Assembly: GCF_021347895.1 (NCBI RefSeq)
Contig: NC_067121.1
Location: forward strand, 16,193,962 to 16,257,961
Direction: 5' to 3'
DNA: 64,000 nucleotides
Source of the DNA: Acanthochromis polyacanthus
Lineage: Eukaryota; Chordata; Actinopteri; Pomacentridae
The position numbers were made by a program, and so were the translations under genes. This document shows positions 12,607-21,865 of this stretch, piece by piece. How positions within the stretch are numbered: the first letter of the stretch is position 1; the number at the start of each line of letters is the position of its first letter. Under the pieces are notes generated by a model. That model saw only the letters and a list, made by a program, of their open reading frames with translations. It was not told the DNA's origin and ran no database searches.

Positions 12607-12903
12607 CATAACTTACATTATTCCCGTTTTATTTATTATGTGATTCTGAACGATGTTTTCTTTTGGAAAACTACCGGATTCTTTCCGCCACATCTGTCTA
12701 TGACTCACTGCTGACGCATGTCAAGATGCTTGCCTCGGTCACATGTCTTACCTACATCCACTACCTTCTTAAAGGGGCTGTGCCGGCCGGTAACACATAG
12801 TACATTACTGCTAAATTGAAACACCCAAGCTACTGTAGCAAAATGAACAAAAAACAAACATCTTTGGAAAGTTTCCTTCTCTCTGCCGGTGTTCTGGATT
12901 AAA

Positions 12904-13080
12904 GTCATGGCAGAATACCCTGAGATCACCACAAAAGCCGGGTTTTCTGCAGTGACAGCAACCAAAACAACATTACGGAGCAGACTGGACATAAGCAACA
13001 CACTTCGGGTGTCATTGTCTCCCATTACCCCTCGATGAGACCATCTCGTCGCAGAGAAACAAGCTCTGGGCTCCCACTGA
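12904..13080 (+). pseudogene. hAT transposase C-terminal (dimerisation region) remnant
   Basis: One frame starting at 12904 reads VMAEYPEITTKAGFSAVTAT, then a KT-LRSRLDISNTLR block and a SPITPR block, and reaches an in-frame TGA at 13036. The known family motif has tryptophan there, so TGA for TGG is a simple point mutation. The frame continues as DHLVAEKQALGSH to a second TGA at 13078. This matches the end of Charlie/ZBED5-like hAT transposases as I recall them. The upstream part of the gene, including the BED finger and catalytic core, is missing. Confidence 0.8.
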
Positions 13081-13429
13081 TTCAACGTTATGGTGAGTTG
13101 TATTTGTCATGCACTTTATATTTGTTATTGTGGTGTATCTTATGTCGAAGGCATGTTTAACCTTTACCATTACGACCAGAGAGCGTGGGGTTTGGAGGCC
13201 ATTACTCATGTTATGATGTTGGCGTGATGTCACGAGGATGCTGCTAATAAAGTTGCATGCACAGTGGATTCACGTTAATTTTTATATTTAGAAAGTACCA
13301 GTTTTTGTGCCAGTCATATTTTATTTTGTTGTATTTATCCACCACACCTTAAAAGCCGGTCCGTGAAAATATTGTCTGACATTAAACCTGTCCGTGGTGC
13401 AAAAAAGGTTGGGGACCACTGGTATAAGC

Positions 13430-14499
13430 CACAACAGAACTATAATTAAAATGGTGGAAATATTGAATGTGCATGAAAAAATGCATTTTTGGTACAATAT
13501 ACTGCTGATGGATCTGGATGTAGATCACAGGGCAAATATTAAGGCCCTAAATTGTTTAAATCTAACTGGCCTTAAGTGACAAGACAATTGTCAAACCCCA
13601 CTGGTGGGTCTAATCCTTATTATGAAGATTAATGACACATACAGCAGCCAGAACACTGTATTATTTGCCATTTTCCTCTGGCAAAACTGTCATGTACTTT
13701 TCCTGACTTTTGTGATTGACAGAAGCAATAATCCTGATCTTCCCTGGCTCCTTATTGACATGTGCTGGAGGATTCAGTCGTGTGCATACACTCTCACTTC
13801 CCTGTGTGTCAGCATCAGGCACAAACATTGCATTGGCTTGTGAAACAGTTCAGTCAAATGCGAGGTGCACTGTTGCTCTAATGCAAAGAAGCACAGAGGG
13901 GGAGAGGAGCCTAAGGACAGACACCTACTGAGGTCTAGTCCTGTGGATGCTGCAGTGCTCCTTCGGATGCAACATGAACTCTGAAGTGTCCGTCTCCCCC
14001 GTCAGCCAATGACAAAGATAAGCCAGACGGCTTGAGATGTATCACACAGGCGAGGAACTGTTTCATTTCACAGCTACTCATTTTGTACAATAATGTGGAT
14101 ATGGGTAATTGGTCCGACATTCAACAGGCTTTAAAGGTTTTGTATTCAGTTCATAATTGGGCATATTCACTTCAATTGCAGCCTACACCAGATAAAATGC
14201 TTCTGAAGTATTATGATTCCTGAATTATACTTTACCCCAATAGAGCCATTGCACTGTATGCTCTCATTTGGTCAACAACTTGCCACTACTGGACTTTATG
14301 ATTGTGTTAATGGTGTACTGCTAAAAAAAATGAACACCATATCAAATTTGACTATTTTACTCATGCACAAAAAAAAAAAAACACTATGACTAAGTGGTAA
14401 GGTTCTTAAAAGTCAAACGTCATACATATCAACTGTTGCAAATTTTTTGGAATAAATCCACACTTCATGAGCAATGAGACACAAAAACATGGTAAACAG
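13430..14499. other. No feature recognised
   Basis: Unique-looking sequence with short reading frames (at most 79 codons) lacking any motif, and an A run at 14369-14381. Confidence 0.5.
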
Positions 14500-14750
14500 A
14501 GTGTTACGAGAGCGACCGCAGCCTGCGGGATCGCAGATTAGCGCTCATCTGTCCGCAGATTGCTCTCCCACAACCTATACATGGATCCAAACTTTAAGCC
14601 GTATCACTGCCTTGGTCCTTGTGTCATTTCTGACCGACCCTGCAAACTTCATGCAAATCCCTGGGTCCGTTTTGAGTGATGTGGGTAACAAGGAAATGAT
14701 TCACACACGCTGATCGTCACATAACTCCGCCGTGGCTCTCAGCTGCGAGA
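14500..14750 (+). repeat. Interspersed repeat family R1, copy B (diverged)
   Basis: It shares ordered blocks with copy A: GCGGGATCGCAG, CATGGATCCAAACT, GCCGTATCACTGCC, TTGGTCCTTGTGTCATTTCT, CCTGGGTCCG and GATCGTCACATAACTCCGCC. It is shorter than copy A because of internal deletions. Confidence 0.7.
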
Positions 14751-15055
14751 CCGAGACGCCGACCACGGAGCGCGCTGCCCGGGGTCGCGTCCCGTTCAGG
14801 CGGTGGTCGACCCTCTGGACGACACGGACATTTCTCTCCACTCTTTGGTGGAATAATTAATCTATTTTATCTCATTCTTTCAGTGCTCTAACGGATCTGG
14901 ATGCAACAGTTTCCATCATGGTGATTTGTCTGGTCTGTTCTGTCCGCTCATTTCAGCCGTTCTAATATGATACAAAATTACAAGGCCACGCAAAATTGGC
15001 GGAGAATGGTTGAGTTCGCGCGATCGCAACATCGCGAATTCCTGGAGGGTGCGCT

Positions 15056-15146
15056 GCGGCGGCGACGGCCCGAATATTCGGATCCGTTCGTCTGGTTTGT
15101 GCGGCAGCGGCGGCAGCCCAAATATTCGGATCCGTTCGTCTGGTCT
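15056..15146. repeat. Two tandem units of about 45 bp, GC-rich with GAATATTC-like core
   Basis: Each unit has a GCGGC-rich start, a CCGAATATTCGG or CCAAATATTCGG core, and GATCCGTTCGTCTGGT. The same core and GTCTGG block recur at about 16755-16775, which links the left and right parts of the interrupted hAT-like relic. Confidence 0.75.
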
Positions 15147-15181
15147 CCCGGGTCCCCATTTTGCCTTCGTTTAGTCTTTAG

Positions 15182-16554
15182 TTAACCCTTCCCACCCGAA
15201 AGACGCTCTGGAGCGTTTTCTTGTTGCGCCGCGGTAATCAAAACAAAGCAGGAAAATGAAGCGTCGGCGAGTCTCCCTTTAAACGTGTGCTGAAAGTACA
15301 GATTCTGAACTTTCTACCAGTTTTTGAATCAAGTTGATCGGCCAAGTAAAACCAGAGATATGATCAATAATAAACGCCACTTTTTTTGCCGAACTTCACC
15401 GGAGCTATTTCCAGCGTCTTTTATGCGCGGCGAAATTTTGAACTTTGGACTCTGCAGAGAGTCCTCTCTGCTGAAAGCATCTGGTGAGAAACACAGACCT
15501 TTGGAGTTATGCTTGGTGTAGGAAGGAAAATGTGGACCAGATTTTCACAAACCTGGCGTTCTCTGGAGTAAAAACGCGAACTGGATTTCCCCAAAGGTGA
15601 CTGAGAAACTTGGAGCTGAGTGACAGAGACGCTCTGACGGGGAGCGGCCGCACAGACACGCCCCCAGTCTCTGTGTTCATTGTAAGAGAGTGGAATATTC
15701 TAGAAATACACAGAGGAGAGATGGCCAAAGTGCGGATTTGGAACTTTCTATCATTTTTTAATTTTTTTAGTCAGGTGATAGTTATCACTCTTTGGGAGAG
15801 CAGCACGTCCTTCACTGGCTTTGGCCACAGATCACTCTGCTCGACACCAAAGATTCACAGAAAATGAAGATTTTGTTTCAGATGTAATATATTACTGCTA
15901 CTACTACTACTAATAATAATAATAAAATAATAATAACAATAATTATAATAATAATAAAACAACAATAATAATAACATTCATAATAAACATATTCTAGCAA
16001 TGGAGAACACCAGGACTCTGGATTCTCCCTGTGGTCCTAAAGACTGTTTCTATTGTTTTTGTCATTGTAGAGATTGTGGTGGACAGAAAAAGCTTTTTGG
16101 AATGGTACAAATTCATTTATGTAAAATTTTATTGTGACTCCTCATGATTTTGTAAATAGTTGTGCAAAAACGCCTAAAAAAATTCCTCCATTTTAGTGCA
16201 AATAGTGGTATAGAACTGTGTTAACTGCTAAATTTGTACATTATTTTATGACAAACAATTTATATTTACATTATAAGTTCTGAAAAAGATTCGTTACACA
16301 TGTTTATGGTGTCCACAGCAAAAAAATCTAACTTTTTTCTACTCGGATTTTGTATTTTTTCTGCTATTTTAGGTCAAGTGTGTCCATACATTATATCAAA
16401 ATGTCTAAATAATTATAGAATCACACAGGTGAGGTTGTGCTGAAAAAAAAGATACCAAGCAAAGCAAGATCAACAGCTTTTAAGGTGAAATATAAAGGTA
16501 AAATCAGAATTTGTCAAAAACGGACCTAAACCCCCCTAGGGCCCTAAGGGTTAA
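15182..16554. mobile_element. TTAA-flanked (piggyBac-type) non-autonomous element
   Basis: TTAA occurs immediately outside both ends (15182-15185 and 16551-16554). The ends are CCCTTCCCACC and, reverse complemented, CCCTTAGGGCCC, so only the first five bases are clearly inverted. A TTAA duplication with CCC-starting termini is the signature of piggyBac-superfamily insertions. Independent support comes from the host sequence: removing it rejoins a hAT-like reading frame on the minus strand. The 1365-bp interior has no transposase and holds a TAA microsatellite. Confidence 0.65.
15896..15974. repeat. (CTA)n/(TAA)n microsatellite
   Basis: Impure triplet run: CTA units followed by TAA/AAT units with interruptions, inside the TTAA-flanked element. 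Confidence 0.9.
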
Positions 16555-16587
16555 ACTGAAGAATTCCCAAACACCGGTCTTCGGCAT
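16551..16587 (-). pseudogene. Broken hAT transposase start (BED-finger-like)
   Basis: The minus-strand ATG at 16587 gives MPKTGVWEFFSL, then the TTAA target site. The V-W-x-F-F spacing is what begins BED zinc fingers. Past the inserted element (minus strand from 15181) the same phase gives TKD, a TAA stop, then TKAKW, with no cysteine pair visible. The gene is therefore interrupted by an insertion and carries a stop. Identification rests on about a dozen residues plus the neighbouring terminal sequence. Confidence 0.45.
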
Positions 16588-17046
16588 CTTGTCTTGTGTT
16601 TATGCAACGAAGTGAAGTGTGACGTCAGAGTCGCCAGCCACCCGGCCATTCGGGTGGTGTTTACAAACACGAATGGAGGAGCCGAAATGAGCCGAAGAAC
16701 ACGGAGGGATGAGCCGAAATGGGCCGAAGGTGAGGTGCAGGGAAGAGACGAGCTCCGAATATTTTCGTCTGGGGGAGGAGGGGGTAATCGACATATTTGT
16801 ATATGTTATAGACATATGTGTATATGTTTATGTGATCAAACAACGGGATGAGCCGATATGCGCCGATGTGGGCCGAAGGCGGAGGGAAGACAGTAACGCT
16901 GCTGCATACTCTTTCCGCCCGGTGACGTCCCACGGAGGCGGGCGGGTGGGGGTTTGGGGCGAATATTCGGATACCAAAATTAATATCTGGATAGTGCCGT
17001 AGCGAACGAATATTCAGATATTCGGGATATTCGGGTCCAGCCCTAC

Positions 17047-17709
17047 CAAATAGCACTGAAAAAATCAAAATTTTCTTGGGGGGGCATGCCTCCAAACCCC
17101 CCTAGATTGTGCACGCCTTTGGCTGCGCACGCCGCCATTACACAAAAGTGGTGCAGGCTACTTTATTTCTAGTGCAGGCTACTAATACTTCTTGGGAACA
17201 CTCTGGGTAGAGCTGAATCATCTCACAGCCACTGTACACTCACTTCAGACAACACCTTGAAAATTACAACTTCACCAGCTACAGTTAAGAAATTTGATTT
17301 GTAGATACTCTTTACTTTAAGACTGGTATTGGAGTTTCCCTAAGCTGTTACAGAGTTGCTACATCTCAAAGCACATGTACATAATAAAGTAGGCAAAAAC
17401 ATCACAAACCACTAGTGTGGTCTTTAAACATAAAGTTTAAAGAAGCAGCAATGAATTCATCATTCTGCAGCCGAGAGTGCTTGGCAGCACCAGAGAGCAA
17501 TGTACTCCCAAAAATATATTAAGTACCAAATACACTTGTGCGTGTCCCAATGAAAAAAATGTTTCTGCCATCACTGCATTTGCTCAAAATATGGTACATT
17601 TAAAAATCACCATATAGCACTAAGCAGTCCAATATCATCTGACTAGCCTTGACTAGTCTCTGTCACTAGACAGCCATGTCAGCCAGCTAACACACTCCTG
17701 TTTTCTCCA
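17047..17709. other. Short repeat debris, then no feature
   Basis: 17075-17135 contains GGGGGGGCATGCCTCCAAAC and GTGCACGCCTTTGGC blocks that I recognise as recurring in fish genomes, probably transposon debris. The rest to 17709 shows nothing recognisable. Confidence 0.4.
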
Positions 17710-18171
17710 TATAACATAGCAACATAGCTAAATTAAAATCCATGGTGTCTAAGGTGGAATTGGAGATGATATTACACTCTTTTATTACAACTCATTTAGA
17801 TTGCTGTAATGTCCTTTTTACCTGTTTAAATCAGTCCTCTCTAAACCGCCTTCAGACAGTCCAAAATGCAGCTGCTCGTCTTTTAAGAGGAACTAACCAG
17901 AGATCCCACATCCCCCCAGTCCAATCCTCTCTTCACTGGCTCCCGATCAATTTTCATGTTCATTTTAAAATACTGGTGCTAACTTTTAAGGCTTTTGGTT
18001 GACCTGTAGCCACTTATTTTAGCTGTTGTGCCCCTGTTTTAATAATTTATTACCTTGATCATTAGTATTTTGTTTTCTATCCTTGTGATATTATTGTTGT
18101 AAACCAATTTGGGATTTTGTATCTGTAAAAGGTGCTATATAAATAAATTTGACTTACTTACTTGCTGACAT
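17710..18171 (+). mobile_element. 5'-truncated L2/Rex1-type LINE, 3' end
   Basis: The frame from about 17720 to a stop at 18002 encodes the end of a non-LTR reverse transcriptase: ITTHLDCCNVL, a LNRLQTVQNAAARLL block, HIPPVQSSLHWLP, then HFKILVLTFKAFG and a TGA where the family usually continues with NG. The 3' tail has GGTGCTATATAAATAAATTT followed by short TTAC-like repeats, the usual L2-type end. The copy lacks the endonuclease and most of the reverse transcriptase, as expected from target-primed truncation. It is inactive. Confidence 0.85.
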
Positions 18172-19739
18172 TGGATGTATTATCTGCTGAAACTTCATAA
18201 ATAATCACATCCTCCAGTTTATCAGTCAATACTTTACTGGTCAAAACATAGACATGTCCAGCCTATCCTATCACTAGCATATCAGCTCCTCTCTGGAGGT
18301 GCTGAATAGAAGAATTTGGCAAAATGGTATTTGTCAAGCAAGCCACACGTTTCACCTGGGTAAAAAGCAAACCAATAATGATGTGATCTCACTGCACAAT
18401 CAATCATTAGGACATCTCACCATTCGTGCCAGACAAACTTGTTGCTGATATTCAGGCTGTCACACTTCCAAAGCAAGGCATGTTGTGTATTTATAAGGCC
18501 AGATGGACTGACGTGTTATTGATAAACATTTAGGTGAACTGAGCATCTGTGAACAAAACTCCTGCAGATGAAAGCCTGAGGGACAGAGAAAATTAGCAAG
18601 ACACAAATCAGAAGTTGAAAGGCTTGCCTTTCCTTAAACCTCACAGTAAAATCAATCCATTGATCTGACAAACCCAATTAAGTTATTAATACATATTATG
18701 GAATGACTACAAAATAAATGCTAGGAATTTTGTTGTCCTAATTAAGTTTGAACAAGGTCAGTCACAGTCATGGTTCTTTGAAGATTTCGAGCTGAGTGAC
18801 TGCTCCTCTGCTACTAACACAGGTCAAGCTGTCTCTAATCAATAGGCTCATCTCTTCCCTCAAAGAGTAAACTCATTGCAATGCTCCAGAGGTTTAAGGG
18901 AGGAAGTACACACAGTCCTTGACCGTGATATGCTGCTTAAAATGTAAATGGGCCTCTGAATAATGGGACAAGTCAGCAATGAATATGCACACGACCACAA
19001 ATTATTTTTATCTTATAAATCATTTTGTGTTTGTTGGCATTTTGGAGGACTGAACCCCAAGGGATAAAAAGTCTTTGCATTTACTACACGCTCTTTTTTT
19101 GCCATTTATGATTCAAGCTTTCTTTGGGCAAATGCATTTGCAAAATCATTATGTACAAGCCAGTGTTCAGGTGAATGTCCTGAGTCAGGTTCATTGCCAA
19201 CCCAGCTTGTTTTTGATGGATTGATATCAGCAGAAACACTTTCCAGTTTCAATATTTTGTTCCCTGCACACTACCTGCCAAACAAGCTCAGTTGTTCTCA
19301 ATTAAAATCCTGCAACTACTACAGACTGTGCAATGAAAAAAACAAGAAGCCTGACAATTACTGGCATTCACGGTTCATTTATTCCTTGTTTTGTGCACAA
19401 AGTTGCTTTGATCAACATTGCTTACTATTTTTTGTTACATAAATTTAATATTTAGCATGTTTTGTTCAATTTAGCAATAAAGAAAAAAAAATTCAAACCT
19501 GCCATAATCACTTGAACAACACTCCTTGATATTTGAATTTTAAATAAAACCACACAGCACACAAAACATGATATGAAGCCAATAAAATAATCTAATAGTA
19601 GTCTAATACTACAGTTGCCGCATGTAGCTCTCAGGTATGCAGCTGTCAATGATATCTAAAATGCTATATTTTGATCTGATTTATAAGTTTAGATTTTTTA
19701 TCTGATCTTCAATTAGACCCTCTTTAAACTATGTATATA
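18172..19739. other. No feature recognised
   Basis: AT-rich sequence with no reading frame above 82 codons and no motif. It is possibly intronic. Confidence 0.5.
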
Positions 19740-20034
19740 CACTGCTCAAAAAAATTAAAGGAACACTTTTTAATCTAAGTACTGCATCAAGTCAGTGAAA
19801 CGTGAAATACTGATCTGGTCAAGTAAGTAACAGAGGAGGTTTTTAGTCAGTTTCAGCTGCTTTGGTGTTCATGAAATTAACAACAGATGCACTAGAGGGG
19901 TAACAATGAGACAACCCCCAAAACAAGAATGAGTTTATAGGTGAAGGCCACTGACATTTTTTTCCTTCCTAATGTTTTCTGACTGTTTTTCACTAGTTTT
20001 GCATTTGGCTAGGGTCAGAGTCACTTCTGGTAGC

Positions 20035-21058
20035 ATGAGGTGATACCTGGACCCTACAGAGGTTCCACAGACAGTCCAACCCCTCCAGGATGCCACATCA
20101 GTGTGCCATTGCCAGAAGGTTTGCTGTGTCTCCCAGCACAGTCTCAACAGCATGGAGGAGATTCCAGGAGACAGGTAGTTAGTCTAAGAGAGCTGGACAG
20201 GACCGTAGAAGGTCCTCAACCCATCAGCACGACAGGTATCTGCTCCTTTGTGCAAGGAGGAACAGGATGAGCACTGCAATAGCTCTACAAAATGACCTCC
20301 AGCAGACCACTGATGTGAATGTCTCTGATCAAACAATCGGAAAGAGATGTAATGAGAGTGGTCTGAGGGCCCAGTGTCCTTTAGTGGGCCCTGTGCTTGC
20401 TGATCAGCACCGTGGAGCTTGGTTGACATTTGTCATAGTACACAGGAATTGGCAGGTCCACCACTGGCGCTCCGTGCTTTTCACAGATGAGAGCAAGTTC
20501 ACCCTGAGCACATGTGGCAGATGTGACAGAGTCTGGAGACGCCGTGGAGAACGTTCTGCTGCCTGCAACATCCTCCAGCATGACCGGTTTGGCAGTGGGT
20601 CAGTGATGGTGTGGGGTGGCATTTCTTTGGAGGGCCGCACAGCCCTCCATGTGCTCGCCAGAGGTAGACTGACTGCCATTAGGTACCGAGATGAAATCCT
20701 CAGACCCCTTGTGAGACCATATGCTGGTGCGGTTGGCCCTGGGTTCCTCCTAATGCAAGACAATGCTATACCTCATGTGGCTGGAGTGTGTCAGCAGTTC
20801 CTGCAACACAAAGGCATTGATGTTATGGACTGGCCCGCCCGTTCCCCAGACCTGAATCCAATTGAGCACATCTGGGACATCATGTCTCGCTCCATCCACC
20901 AACGCCAAGTTGCACCACAGACTGTCCAGGAGTTGGCGGATGCTTTAGTCCTGGTCTGGGAGGAGATCCCTCAGGAGAACATCTGCCGCCTCATCAGGAG
21001 CATGCCCAGGCGTTGTAGGGAGGTCATACAGGCACGCGGAGGTCACACACACTACTGA
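20035..21058 (+). pseudogene. Tc1-like DD34E transposase, broken N-terminus
   Basis: Transposases of this family bind the terminal repeats through an N-terminal paired-type helix-turn-helix and cut and join DNA with a DDE core. The likely original start is the ATG at 20035, but codon 3 is TGA. A small deletion near 20103-20110 shifts the frame, and a TAG occurs near 20178. The part from 20267 is open for 263 codons. It retains D74 in LFTDES, D165 in [10 protein letters not shown] and E200 in SPDLNPIE, giving exact DD34E spacing, then IEHIWD and a C-terminal RSMPRRC block. The catalytic half is intact; the DNA-binding half is destroyed. Confidence 0.95.
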
Positions 21059-21075
21059 GCCTCATTTTGACTTGT

Positions 21076-21628
21076 TTAACCCTTTACGCTTCAGTGCGTC
21101 GTAGGTGTACCGCCAGCGGTATACCTACTAATTTGCATAGGAATTTCAAGAATGTCCGACGGCTGCAAACACGATTATACAAACACTATACGCCGATGGA
21201 AAGCTTAGATTCTCATGAATCCGCCGGTATAAACCACTTTCAGATGTGATTACCACAGCGGGTGAGAAAAACACATTTGTCCGACAAAAACGAATATTCA
21301 TCCATCCGTTCTCTATACACGGCTTCAACGCACACAGCGCGACTCACATTTCCGGGTTCATTACTACACACAGAAAAAAAGATTCCACAAAAAACGGCCA
21401 TAATCCAACCTTTTACATCCAGACGACACAAGCCAGTAAACTATTTTGTCCAAAACATGTCCTGAAGTCGTATAAAATCCCCGAATCGGTCGTTTTCAAG
21501 GAAATGCACCTCGTGATGCCCGTCCAATATTCCCCGTATTTTTCGTAATTTTTTTTATTTAAAAATAGAATATTAGCGATTTTTTTGTACTGAAAACGGC
21601 TGGAATTGACTGAAGCTTAAAGGGTTAA
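21076..21628. mobile_element. TTAA-type (piggyBac-like) MITE nested in Tc1-like element
   Basis: The element is 21080-21624 (545 bp), with TTAA on both sides (21076-21079, 21625-21628). The termini CCCTTTACGCTTCAGT and, reverse complemented, CCCTTTAAGCTTCAGT form a 16-bp inverted repeat with one mismatch. The flanks join to the continuous 3' untranslated part of the Tc1-like element (CTTGT-TTAA-AAGACATTACATC). There is no coding capacity beyond an incidental frame. A truncated sibling lies at 11690-12019. Confidence 0.92.
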
Positions 21629-21865
21629 AAGACATTACATCAAAGTTGGATCAGCCTGTAGTGTGCTTTTCCACTTTAATTTTGAGTATAACTCCAAATT
21701 CAGACCTCCATGGGTTGATACATTTGATTTTCATTGAAATTTTTGTGTGATTTTGTTGTCAGCACATTCAACTATGGAAAGAACAAAGTATTTAATAAAA
21801 ATATTTCATTCATTCAGATCTACAACGTGTTACTATAGTGTTCCTTTTTATTGTTTTGAGCAGTG

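Larger units (their letters stand above)
12033..13429 (+). mobile_element. hAT (Charlie-like) transposon with perfect 8-bp target duplication
   Basis: The element proper is 12041-13421 (1381 bp). The left end CAGTGGTCCCTAACC matches the reverse complement of the right end, GGTTGGGGACCACTG. It is flanked by identical 8-bp copies GTATAAGC at 12033-12040 and 13422-13429, the target-site length of hAT transposases. The ends and the encoded C-terminal remnant (12904-13080) resemble the Charlie/ZBED-type hAT group. Most of the transposase has been deleted, and a second element (12118-12606) is inserted near the left end. It is an immobile internal-deletion derivative. Confidence 0.92.
14751..17046 (-). 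mobile_element. hAT-like relic on minus strand, split by a TTAA element
   Basis: The right edge ends in ATTCGGGTCCAGCCCTAC, read on the minus strand as GTAGGGCTGGACCCGAAT, a hAT-type terminus with many GAATATTC motifs behind it. A minus-strand ATG at 16587 begins MPKTGVWEFFSL and runs into a TTAA at 16551-16554, where another element sits. Across that element the frame resumes as TKD, then a stop, then TKAKW. VWEFF followed by a lysine-rich stretch fits the start of a BED zinc finger, which opens many hAT transposases. The left end could not be placed, so 14751 is only an outer bound. Confidence 0.55.
19740..21865 (+). mobile_element. Tc1-like transposon, inactive, with nested MITE
   Basis: The left end CACTGCTCAAAAAAATTAAA after a TA (19738-19739) matches the reverse complement of the right end, CACTGCTCAAAACAATAAAA (ending 21865). 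The right-hand TA is mutated to CA. After removing the nested 545-bp MITE and its TTAA copy the element is about 1.58 kb, normal for Tc1-like transposons. One transposase reading frame, broken, lies at 20035-21058. This is a very common fish family by its terminus and protein motifs. Confidence 0.95.

Noticed and set aside
12705..13085. 126-codon minus-strand frame
   Set aside because: It is antisense to the recognisable hAT transposase remnant on the plus strand.
16661..17095. 144-codon minus-strand frame in the hAT-like relic
   Set aside because: Does not contain the BED-like start, which lies in another frame further along; composition is proline- and histidine-rich noise from GC-rich terminal sequence.
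20404..20763. 119-codon minus-strand frame
   Set aside because: Shadow of the Tc1-like transposase catalytic region.
21246..21548. 100-codon frame shared by both TTAA MITE copies
   Set aside because: Conserved only because the copies are very similar at DNA level; differences include amino-acid changes and no domain is present.
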